Source of the DNA: Azorinus chamasolen
Lineage: Eukaryota > Mollusca > Bivalvia > Cardiida > Solecurtidae
Assembly (NCBI GenBank): GCA_963576725.1
Contig: OY755244.1
Coordinates: 37,560,855-37,624,854 of the forward strand
Length of the DNA: 64,000 nucleotides
Direction of reading: 5' to 3'
The notes under the pieces were generated by a model that saw only the letters and a list, made by a program, of their open reading frames with translations, searched no databases and was not told where the DNA came from. The translations under genes were made by a program, and so were the position numbers. This document shows, one piece after another, positions 35,696 to 46,556 of the stretch. Position 1 is the first letter of the stretch. Each line of letters begins with the position of its first letter.

Positions 35696-35743
35696 ACTCT
35701 GGCAAAAACAATATATCTCCCCATAAATGGGGGAGACATAACT
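34463..35743 (+). mobile_element. Helentron/pearl-like element 3
   Basis: Begins AACTAGAGGTTTGTTTTTGTC as in element 1 and ends TCTCCCCATAAATGGGGGAGACATAA. Between are seven units anchored on GGGGCAATAACTC (near 34583, 34714, 34873, 35036, 35198, 35360, 35518), mostly 158-163 bp, then a GACAGACAGACGGACGG tract (35653-35693). Its ends match element 1, but the monomer sequence differs. Confidence 0.8.
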
Positions 35744-35986
35744 AGTGGCCAAAGAGCTGTTGTTTACTACTGGCCAAGAACAAATAGCAAAACAAATAGA
35801 AATTGACATTTTATTTGCATAATGAAAACATAATGGATTTTTGTTATGTTTAATGAAAGATGCAATGAAACATGCTTAACCCTTTGCTCCATAATATATG
35901 AATTTGCCAACAGTAGACCCAGAGCTGGCGACTCGTTTAGATGCCATTTGGTCACGGTCTCCTGTGTGCTTATGGGGTTACATGTA

Positions 35987-36183
35987 CAGTACAACTTCTC
36001 TATAATGGCCACTAAAGTATGTTATGCATTTAGGGCAGGTGGTTGCTTGAAGCAAGGTGAAAGTAAAACAGAACGCTCCAATAGGAGCGTTCTGTTTTAC
36101 TTTCACCTTGCTTTAAGCAGCCACCTGTCTTTAACACAAAATACTTGATGTAATTTAGTGGCCATTATAGAGAGGTTTTACTG
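35987..36183. mobile_element. TA-target MITE, nested
   Basis: CAGTACAACTTCTCTATAATG ... CATTATAGAGAGGTTTTACTG; palindromic core GCAGGTGGTTGCTTGAAGCA.. with GAACGCTCCAATAGGAGCGTTC at its centre. Confidence 0.8.
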
Positions 36184-36279
36184 AATATAGATCTGATTTT
36201 ACATTGTTCATCAGGCACAAAACAGTCTTGTTCATATGCCATTACAAATATTACAGTATTTAATATTCATACATATAAG

Positions 36280-36593
36280 TAGTTGAAGTTGGATATCTCG
36301 AACTTCAAGGGACCATACAAATTAGTTTGAGATAACAGAGGTTCGAGTCATCCGATTTATTAACTGACCAATATCTCAAATTCACAGTTTAATGCAGGTC
36401 TAAAGTAATGCTGAAAACCCCTGCAGGAGCTTTCAGCATTACTTTAGACCTGCATTAACCTGTCACATGTGTTTCTAGATATGTGTAGTGATACATATCA
36501 GAAAAATTCTGTATTTTAAATTTTTGAAGAACTGAACTTTTAGTTCGAGTTATCCCGAAGTTCGAGTTATCTGAGTTCAACTGCACATTTATT
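36280..36593. mobile_element. TA-target MITE with TTCGAGTT ends, nested
   Basis: GTTGAAGTTGGATATCTCGAAC ... GTTCGAGTTATCTGAGTTCAACTG; core hairpin GCAGGTCTAAAGTAATGCTG.. Confidence 0.75.
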
Positions 36594-36761
36594 TCTCACA
36601 TGATTATTCATGGAGAAAAGGGTTAAGAAACAAAATATCACATACACTCCCTCAGTATCCTACAAACCCTTTGAATGTCGGAAATCAGACTTGCAAACAG
36701 TGTAGACTCACCCTGTGGTCGGGGTCTGCACTAGTTGTCACTTTAAATCCTCTTGTAGAGT

Positions 36762-37004
36762 AAACCCTTTACATAACATCATGATTATTCTTCTAAGAAA
36801 TAATTACATCATGAATATTAATTTAATGAATTTTTATATTTGCATAATAATACAGAAGTTTTGCCATGACAGAAACTGAAGAATCAAATAAATATTCCAT
36901 AAGCCAACAGAGAAGATCCTGTCCAGAAGGTTCCTACAGGAGCCGTCTGATCTGGGTCAACTTTGTTTGCAAATCTGTGAAAACATGTTTGCATGAGGTA
37001 AAGG
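36762..37004 (+). mobile_element. Family B MITE
   Basis: AACCCTTTACATAACATCATG start; decayed hairpin about 36900-36972; ends GAGGTAAAGGGTTTA. Confidence 0.72.
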
Positions 37005-37130
37005 GTTTATCTATTGGCTTAGTGACAAACAACTTAAATCCTGCTTCATGAGCGGCCAAATAACTCTGCATCTGATATTGGATAATGTCAGCTTGCAAAT
37101 GCAATTTGGGACGACAATTAGCAAAATAAT

Positions 37131-37222
37131 GATTTACCCTTTCTTCCATAACTACGCCTTTCTATGCCTCAGTAATAGTCACTTCTTGAAACCATTGTGA
37201 TAAATAGGGCATTTGCTCCATA
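37131..37222 (+). mobile_element. Family C MITE, truncated at hairpin centre
   Basis: CCCTTTCTTCCATAACTACGC ... GGGCATTTGCTCCATAGC, then unrelated sequence. Confidence 0.65.
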
Positions 37223-37396
37223 GCAAACCTAATTTGAAAAGACCCAGACGTGGCAGATGGCTTATGAAAGTCTGCTCTTTTTGCTTTAATATGAAATAAT
37301 ATAGATCCGATTATGCAGTTTCTGTCATGGCGAAAATATCTCCATTAATGTACATGAAGTTTGGCCTTTCTTTCAATTACATGTCCCTTACTTTTC

Positions 37397-37838
37397 AACC
37401 CTTTATTTCATGAATATTCATGAAACAAAAATAATGACATCATGAATATTAATTAAATTCTTACAATAGCACATGGACACACGCATTTTTGGTGGTCATG
37501 ACAGAAACTGTAGAATTATATATATATATTATATCATTAGCAAATAGAGCAGAACCAAATCAGATGGCTCCTATAGAAGCCATCTGATTTGGGTCTACTC
37601 TGTTTGTGTAGAAAGTCATATTTATGGAAGAAAGGGTTAAGGGGCATTTGTTTTGTAAGGTTGGCAAATTGCCAAGTTTGCACAGGGCGCAACACTGACA
37701 TCATCATAAAAATTCTCCTAATAAATGCTCATAGTGTCATTATTTCATACATCAAAATTTATGAGGTATTTTAATGTCGAAGTGATGCACCAAAACACAA
37801 GCTATTGGCAAGTGACAATCAGTGCAGATTCTGATACT
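37397..37838 (+). repeat. Family B MITE plus 200 bp, inverted duplicate of 62135-62520
   Basis: B copy 37397-37640 followed by GGGGCATTTG..TTGGCAAATTGCCAAG ... CAAGTGACAATCAGTGCAG. The same order appears in reverse at 62135-62520, including the B end with its flank, so one insertion was duplicated with its surroundings. Confidence 0.85.
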
Positions 37839-38139
37839 CAGTCGGATATCATAAAACTTGGAAGAGTGCCGAGTTGTTTCTCAAGTATCCGATTGGTCAT
37901 ATTTCGAGTTTCAATAAAACTGGTCTATATCCCACATGGGATGATGTTGATTAATTTGATTGGTCAATCAAATGCTTGAGAAAAATTCAGACTCGAGCAA
38001 AATATTTCATAATTTTGGAGCAAAATCAGCAGTCGGCTAAGCGTTTTTATCTTAAGGTATTTTTCAGTACGAACATAAAATGTTTAAAAGCAAATTATTA
38101 ACAATATGTTATAAATTTAAATCTTATGTTTAAGAGCAT

Positions 38140-38334
38140 CAGTCCAGATAAGATGCATAAATTAAAACATTTTAAAGAATAACTTCTTTATTTATCCACC
38201 AAATCCTATGCTTGACCACTATTTAGAAATGTCTTGAAGAGACGATTCTAGAGTGGTCTCAATATAGCGCTTGGTGAAGAAATGATAATAATAATTGAGT
38301 ACCGGTATGCATGTTTATTTGTTGCCCTATAAGA
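38140..38334. mobile_element. CACCAAACCC-core MITE, decayed
   Basis: CCAGATAAGATGCATAAATT start and hairpin about 38195-38283 with several mismatches. Confidence 0.65.
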
Positions 38335-38478
38335 ATTTGATGACACTGGTAGAATGTTTTATACACTTAAATATTAAGTACTTTTCTAATACTGTAGTAA
38401 CACCTCAAAAATGAAGCACATACATGTACATTACTTCTTCATCCATTCTTCAAGATGAACCTTTGGTACTGACTATAT

Positions 38479-38552
38479 CGAGGGCTTGGTGTAAAACTAT
38501 TCTAACTCCTTCACTTTGTGAAGGAGTTACAATAGTTTTGCACCAAGCCCTC
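38479..38552. mobile_element. 74-bp hairpin element
   Basis: CGAGGGCTTGGTGTAAAAC ... GTTTTGCACCAAGCCCTC with the centre TCCTTCACTTTGTGAAGGA. Same sequence as the element at 55123-55200. Confidence 0.85.
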
Positions 38553-38572
38553 TATATGTAGCAATACCTTAT

Positions 38573-38800
38573 CAACCCTTTACCCCACTGGTATGCTTTC
38601 TTACGTTTTTGCAAACAGAGAAGACCCAGATCAGATGACTCCTGCAGGAGCGGTTTGATCAGAGTCTACTCCATTTGCTAATGGAATATTATAGATCTGA
38701 TTCTACAGCTTTTGCAATGCTCAAAACTTCTCTTGCTTGCAATGCAATTATAATAATTAATATTCATTTTGAAAAGAATATTCATAGAGTAAAGGGTTAA
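38573..38800 (-). mobile_element. Family B MITE downstream of PSAT1
   Basis: CAACCCTTTACCCCACTGG start; hairpin about 38613-38679; ends GAGTAAAGGGTTAA. Confidence 0.75.
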
Positions 38801-38988
38801 TTTGAACTCCAGCGATCCAGAACCTCACAACTTGAGAAAATACATGTATTCAATTAGATCTACTTACATAAAAAAAAATATGTACAACTGCATAAAAATA
38901 TAAGATTGTTCTACATGTATTTGATTATCCGGAAATTTTAAAGGGAGCGATAGCAATTAAAAAAGACACAGGAAGATTTACAAGGTTT

Positions 38989-39094
38989 TCAGTTTCTGTG
39001 ATTAGCAAGAAAGTCCTCCATGAAGAGTGCTAAAGTCTCTGTCTCATGAACTGTCACTGCATTGTATAGGGACACACGGATTCCACCCACTGAC
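38989..39094 (-). CDS. PSAT1: PSAT1 exon 9 (stop codon)
   Basis: 106 nt, residues 337-371 and TGA at 38991-38989. It encodes [16 protein letters not shown] and a C-terminal helix ending NHRN. Acceptor TTACAG. No clear AATAAA follows within about 190 bp; a family B MITE starts there, so the 3' UTR may run into it. Confidence 0.95.
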
Positions 39095-42000
39095 CTGTAA
39101 CATAGGAAAAATAGAAATCAAATATCAAGTTTAACCCTTCTCTGGCTGAATTTTAAAACACATTTCTCCTTCTTTACTCATGCCCTGTTGTATAATTACA
39201 TATATCTTCACTGTGTACAAATATTTCGCTGTGCAATCACTGCTGTGGAGTGCACTGGTTGCACAATCAATTTGTAAATAGTGCAGACCCTGATGAGACA
39301 GCTCCTGCAGGAGCTGTCTCATCTGGGTCTTCACTATTTACAGATAGGTATATTGACGTGAATAGCAAGCAAATGGTTAAAGTAAGACCATACTGACTAA
39401 ACAAAACACTGAAAATTGATCTTATTCTCCTCTTTCCCTCATATAAACGCGTTTTCACGTATTTGCAAACAGAGTAGACCCAGATCAGACGGCTCCTGAT
39501 CAGGGTCTGCTCTGTTTGGAATTCTGTTTCTTTACTTTCTAAAATGGCTACAATGTTCCACCTTCCATATTTCATTATAACTATTTTGTCCATAAATATT
39601 CCGTAATGAATTTGTCATGAATATTCTGTGTAGAAAAATCTGGATCTAAGTGGTGGTATCAATTTTAACCCTTTATAGAGTATTCATTTAAGAGGTAATG
39701 ACATCATGAATATTAATAAGATAATTAACCCTTTACCTCATGAATATTCATGAAAGAAATGACGACATGAATGTTAACTAGATTCATTTTTAAAAAGGCA
39801 AATGAACACATACAATTTTTGCCAAAGGAGAAAGTGTAGAATCGGATCTACATTATACAATAAGAAACTAGAGCAGACCCTGATCAGATGGTTACTATAG
39901 GAGCCGTCTGGTCAGGGTCTAGTCTGCATGGCGTAGAAAGGCGTATTTATGGAGTAAAGAGTTAAGCTACTACCTCTTATAATTAATAGAAATAATACTA
40001 ATTAGAAATTCCACTTTTGAAAGATTTAGTGTATAGGATATAATGTGGTATCCATCTCCATAGTAATTGCTTGTTAACATACATGTACATGCAAATTAAC
40101 CCTTCGCTTGCTGAATTTTAAAATACATTTCTCCTTATTTACCCATGGCTTGTTGTATAATTACATATATCTTCACTGTGTACAAGTATTTCGCTGTGTA
40201 ATCACTGCTGTGGAGTGCACTGGTTGCACAATCAACTTGTAAATAGTGCAGACCCTGATGAGACAGCTCCTGCAGGAGCTGTCTCATCTGGGTCTTCACT
40301 ATTTACAGGTAGGTATATTGACGTGAATAGCAAGCCAAGGGTTAAATGGATAAGCTCTATAAATCATACTTGAGCTCATTTAAACCACCCACCTTACATA
40401 AAGAATAAAATACCCCACCCTTGTTTACAACAAGCAAATATTGGTGTGTGGATGTGTGAATTATCAACATTACTGCGCCACTTATGTTTTGTATTAACAC
40501 TTTACTTCATGACTATTTAAGAATTTATGTAAGATATATTGACATAATATTATTTATATGATTTTTATAATGGCTTATGAAAACAGGAGTGTTTGTTATA
40601 ACAGAAACTGTAGAATCAGATCTATATAATATTATTCCAAAGCAAACAGAACAAACCCAGAAGAAACAAGAGCTTCTGATCTGGGTCTACTCTGTTTGCA
40701 AATGTGTTAAAAGGTGCATTTGTTGAGCAGAGGGTCAAGTAAATGTTTTCTGTAATAATTGTCATCTGGCTCAATTACATACGTATACATTCATCTTTTT
40801 TTCCCTTCAAAAACGTGTCAGAGTGTCAAACAGTTTGGAACCTGATGAGATGCCATTTAACCCTTAATTTCCTCCATAGGCTATTTTTAGAGCCAACCTC
40901 TTTGAATGAATCTAACCAAAAGGAGCATTTACTAGAGAAAAGTAAAACTTTATAATATTGTAGTTTGAAACCATTGTGATAAATAGAGCATTTGCTCCTA
41001 TAGGAGCAAATGCTCTGTTTATCACAATGGTTTCAAGAAGTGGTTATTACAGAAGCATATTTATGGAGGAAAGGGTTAACTCAGCATCTCATCCGGATAC
41101 AAGCCTTTTTGCAACATTTATCACAGATTCCCCAATAGCATACATGGATTCAAAACAAAGAACTGGGTTCACACCTGTGGCCTTTCAACTGAATCATCCC
41201 CTTTTCATGTGCCATGTCTATGAATTTCTTCTCTAGAATATCACACCCTTCTAGGCTACTGATTCGGATTGTTACATTCATTCTGCTGCGACACTTTTTA
41301 TCCACTGGGCAACAGAAGAACCCACTAGAATTGTCCAAGATCTGATATATACGTTGAGATTTCTTCTTTGAGTTTTCCTCCATCTTCTGAAGACCACCTT
41401 GCTCTTTAAGCCATTCAAATACAAGGCCCATTATGTAAATGCTAAAAGGCAGAAAAAACACAAGTATAAGTACAGCAATTGTATCAATCATTTCCCTGTT
41501 GAATATTCATGCAAGCAATAATGACATCATGAATAATTATTACCAGATTTTTTATCATGACAATGTACACATGAATTTTTGGTATTGGAAGAAATTAGAT
41601 CCATTATACATGTAGTTTCATGAACAAATAGAGTAGACTCTGATCAGACAGCTCCTATAGGAGCTGTCTGATCTGGGCCTACTCTGTTTGAAAAGACATG
41701 AAAGAATTAAGCATGGAGCATTACAAAGATAAAACATCACAACTTTTACCTGTATGTAGGTGGAGTATTATACAATGAGTTAGCGCTGTTCATCGTCTTG
41801 TAACACAAAATGCTGGGCGTCGACGGAAGACCTTTTCCTATTAAATCCTCCCTTACTATCACAAGCGTACAACCTGCACAACCAATATTTTTCTGTGCTC
41901 CAGCATAAATCAAACCAAACTGCAAAGAAAAAGTCAAACTTAATGTCAGTTCAATACAACACAAAACTAAATGTAATTTCTGATCGGGGTCTACACTACT

Positions 42001-45000
42001 TATCATAAAACATATTTAACCCTTCACTCCATAAATAGCCTTTCTATCCCATTGCAAACAGAATAGACCCAGATCAGATGATTCCTATAGAAGCTATCCG
42101 ATACTCCGTTTGCTTTTCAGTTTTGGAATAATATAGATCCGATACTACAGCTTCTGCCATTGCTAAGATTTCCTGTGTTTATAAACCAATTTAAAAACGC
42201 ATCTACAGTTGAACTTCGACATCTTGACCTTTGAACTTTGGGATAACTCGAACTTAAAGTTCAGTCCTTCCAAACTTACAATAGACAGAAATGCTCTAAA
42301 ATGTATTACCATGCATAGCGGCTAAATGCAGGTCTAAAGTAATGCTGAAAGCTCCTACAGGAGCTTTCAGCATTACTTTAGACCTGCATTAAGCAGTGAA
42401 CTTAAAAAATTGTCCAGATCAGAAATTGGATAACTCGAACTTCTGTTATCTTGAACTAATTTATATGGTCCCTTGAAGTTCGAGATATCGAAGTTCAACT
42501 GTACTTAATATCCATGATGTTAGAATTTCAGTGAATGGACTCTATAGTTAAACACTGTTGGGCTATTCCATTCTTAAAATTCAGGGTTTAAAATTGTCAC
42601 AAAATTGTATACAAATCAATTTTATAAGCTTAAACAGGACGACATGTATATAAGTGATACAGAGATATAAAAAAAACTGCATGCATACCTTATTTACATC
42701 TATTTGTCTGGTGAGTATATTTGAGGACATATCACATACAAGAGGTACACCATTGGTCTCCGGTACAAACTGAAACTCAACACCTGAAACCAGAAACATA
42801 AGACACATTCACTTTATCCTTATCTCACACCTGACTCACATTTGCAATCAGCTTGGATCCAGATCAGACGCCGAGTAACTCATCGTCTGATCAAGAATGA
42901 AGCTGGTTGTCGCTCTGTCAGTAGTTTTTCAAACACTTGAGCGAATTGGTAATAGACAAACTTAAACAAAATTCAAACTTGGTTTTTCATAGCAGTAAGA
43001 ATTAATCCATTTCCTTCTCTTGCTGAATTTTAACCCCTTCCCTCATATAAACGTGTTTTCACACATCTGCAAACAGAGTAGATCCAGATCAGACGGCTCC
43101 TATAGGAGCCGTAAGATCAGGGTCTGCTCTGTTTGCTAATGGAATTTGATAGATCTGTTTCTTTACTTTCTAAAATGGCTACAATGGTCTACCTTCCATA
43201 TTTCATTATTACTATTTTGTCCATGAATATTCAGTAGGTATTGAAAATTGTAATAAACATAGAACAGGGAAAGGGTTAAAATACATTTCTCCTTCTTTAC
43301 CCATGCCCAGTTGTATAATTACATATATCTTCACTGTGTACAAGTATGTCGCTGTGCAATCACTGCTATGGAGTGCACTGGTTGCAAAATCAACTTGTAA
43401 ATATTGCAGACCCTGATGAGACAGCTCCTGCAGGAGCTGTCTCATCTGGGTCTTCACTATTTACAGGTAGGTATATTGACGTGAATAGCAAGCGAAGGAA
43501 GGGTCAAGACCAAGTCTTTGAATAAATCCATTGAAAACAAGCATTTACTAGATAGGAGAAAACAAAACTAGTTTTGAGATAGGAGAAAATTTTTTGAAAT
43601 CATTGTGATAAATAGAGCATTTGCTCTTATGGAGCAAATGCTCTTTTTATCACAATGGTTTCAGAAAGTGACTTTTTAAGTTTTACAGTGGCATCAAAAG
43701 GTGTCAATATGAGGGATTGGGTAAAGGTATCTAAATAATATCAGAACCACAATGCAAGAGCAGAGTAGTAATTAAGAGATAAAGTCTACAAAATAAGTTA
43801 TTTTCCTCATTTAACTCTTCTCTTGCTGAATTTTAAGATACATTTCTCCTTCTTTACCCATGTCCTGTTGTATAATTACATATATCTTCACTGTGTACAA
43901 GTATTTCGCTGTGCAATCACTGCTGTGGAGTGCACTGGTTGCACAATCAACTTGTAAATAGTGCAGACCCTGATGAGACAGCTCCTGCAGGAGCTGTCTC
44001 ATCTGGGTCTTCACTATTTACAGGTAGGTATATTGACGTGAATAGCAAGCAAAGGGTTAAATAATTCTGGGTTTGGGGGTGGAGGGAGGGGGATACTTGT
44101 ATGTTCTTCTTTTAATGTCTCTCCGAAGTAACAGTTGTCTTGGCCTTCAACCTGTTACTTACCATGAATAGTTTCATTCGCACAGAAATACACGTATGAT
44201 GCCTCGGGATCTAGATTCCACTCCGATTCATCTGGTATGCCTGAAATAGACCAATGCATCCAAGGTTAACCAGTTTGATTATTTATGCAAGAAATAATGA
44301 CATCATGAATACGTAGTCGGGTAGAGATTGTCCCCCATTGGGCACCAAATGTAACATAGTGAAAAAGTTGCAACTCAACTGGGGCTTGAACCGAGGGCCT
44401 TTGGCTTACCATGCCAACACTCTACCGACTGAGCTACAGTACAGGCCCCGCGGACTTTTTGTTTTCCGTTTTACCAGCGCGGACAAAATAAATTGAGCGC
44501 GTGTTTCCAGCACGGACAATTTTTATGGATCATCGCGGACAAAATCTGTGTCTATCGCGGACCGAAATTTGCCCTACGGGATATTACCGCCGCGGAGCCA
44601 TCGCAGTCCGTGCTGATACCAGCGTGGGTTGCGAGGCTTCATTGCGAACACTACCTTTATGACTGGCAGTCGTTTAATCGCTTTAGATGTAAATTATTTA
44701 GATAAGATATACAAAAGCTTACATATACATGTACATACACATGTGCATTTTTTCAATTGAAGAAACACATATTGAATACTGTCAGATTTTAAATTCAAAA
44801 TTAAATTAGATAACATATGTGAATAGATATAGCCTTCACCCAAAACCCGAGACTGAAACTGGTTCTTTCTGCTACAATTACAATTTATAGTCAGATTTTA
44901 ACGATTTCCAGACTGTAAATGCTCGAGAAAAAGAAACAGATACAAAATACCAGCAGTAATTATTTTCACAATCTGATTTTCAGAAAAAGCGTAGCGCAGA

Positions 45001-46254
45001 GATTATACATGTCGGGAGCATTCGGTCATATTTGTTTCGACCCCACACGCGTATTAAAGTTGGTGGAGAGATGTGTCTTGGGGGAAAACCATTACTTGTT
45101 TATTTCTTGAAATACTTCTCTTTGAAACCTTAATCCTTTACTCCAAAGTTTGTGTTTAGTATTGAAGACAGATGTGTGCTTAAAACCGACTGAATGGGGC
45201 CATTTTGCTTTACTCTCAACTAGTCTGCTTTAAGCTACCGTCTGCTGCGATATAGAACATGTACGGAGTGGAACTATCTTTTGAGAGTAGGAATAGATTG
45301 AATGCGTTAAAATGAGTACATATGGAGTAAAGGGTTTAACTTGGGTCTCATTCGAAAAAGAGATGCTAACAGTTGATTCAATAATGATTTAAGTTCGAAA
45401 CGCATCTACACTAATAATCTATACTATTACAGCTATTTTTGTTTGATCGACCATTCAGTGCAGCTACAATATTTAAGTTGATATCAGAATTTAGATGAAA
45501 ATTATTGTAGCTTACTGTATTATTTTGAAACGGCGCAAAGCAGTCGCCTGCATCAATCAAAAATCTGTATAAAACAGCCACCAGAAATAACAGATATCCA
45601 AATATTGGTATTTCGTTGTCTTTCAAATGAGTTCAAAGCTACGACCGTACTGTTATTCATTTAACTCATATTAACCCTTTTCATGCTAGTAGCATATATC
45701 GACCCAATTTAAAAACAGTGCAGACCCAGATCAGACATCTCTCAGAGGCTATATGATAAGGGCGTGCACTGGTTTCTTATAGGATCTATCAAACATGAAT
45801 TGGCATTCGTCCTGCGGAAATTATTCCTGTATTCATTGCCAATTTAAACGTTGAGATGATAGATATTCATAGAGGGCATTTATATATGAAAACTCAGCGG
45901 AAGAAGGGTTAAAGGAATTTCTATCTAGCACAAAAGTACAATTCATGTAGTTAATTCATATCTGCGGGCACGCGAGAGAGAGGGAGAGATGGAGAGAGAG
46001 ACAGAGACAGACAGAGAGACAGACAGACAGACAGACAGAGTGACATATGTACAGTATACAGTGGGGAACTCGAGAGAGAGAAAGAGAGAGAGAGGGGGGC
46101 AATGTTAACTATTGGTGATTGACACGCCTATAGATGACAGTTGATTGGATTATGTCTTTTTCAATGGGTGCGTCTTAAAGGTACTGACGCATACAGACGA
46201 TGCCTTACAATCTTATATGTGCAGTGTACAGTGAGGGACTTAGAGAGAGAGACA

Positions 46255-46324
<70 letters not shown>

Positions 46325-46510
46325 GGAGAGAGAGAGGGAAAGAGAGGGAGAGAGAGGGAGGGAGAGAGAGAGAGAGGAGAGGGAGAGAGAGAGGGGAGGG
46401 AGAGAGAGAAGAGAGAGGAGAGGGAGGAAGGGAGAGAAGAGAGAGGAGAGAGAAGCATACAGACAGTCGATGCGTCACAAGCTTATAGGTGCAGCATACA
46501 GTGAAGAACT

Positions 46511-46556
<46 letters not shown>

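Larger units (their letters stand above)
35876..36626 (-). mobile_element. Family B MITE carrying two TA-type insertions
   Basis: TTAACCCTTTGCTCCATAAT start, ends GAGAAAAGGGTTAA; insertions at 35987-36183 and about 36280-36593. Confidence 0.75.

Noticed and set aside
35016..35809. Minus-strand frames up to 115 residues
   Set aside because: Monomers and GACA tract of Helentron-like element 3; no domain recognised.
38800..38988. PSAT1 polyadenylation signal
   Set aside because: No AATAAA or ATTAAA on the gene strand in this stretch that I can defend; later candidates lie within MITEs.
39131..44014. Same 67-81-residue peptide in three places (starts [10 protein letters not shown])
   Set aside because: Each is the reverse strand across a family D MITE. 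The repetition reflects young element copies, and the frame crosses the hairpin.
44370..44447. tRNA gene (threonine-like anticodon GGT)
   Set aside because: A and B boxes are present, but the acceptor stem does not pair and it is part of a larger repeat; also the copy at 53990-54068.
44493..44705. 70-residue frame in the GC-rich element
   Set aside because: No start context, splice borders or recognisable motif; the GC content comes from the repeat.
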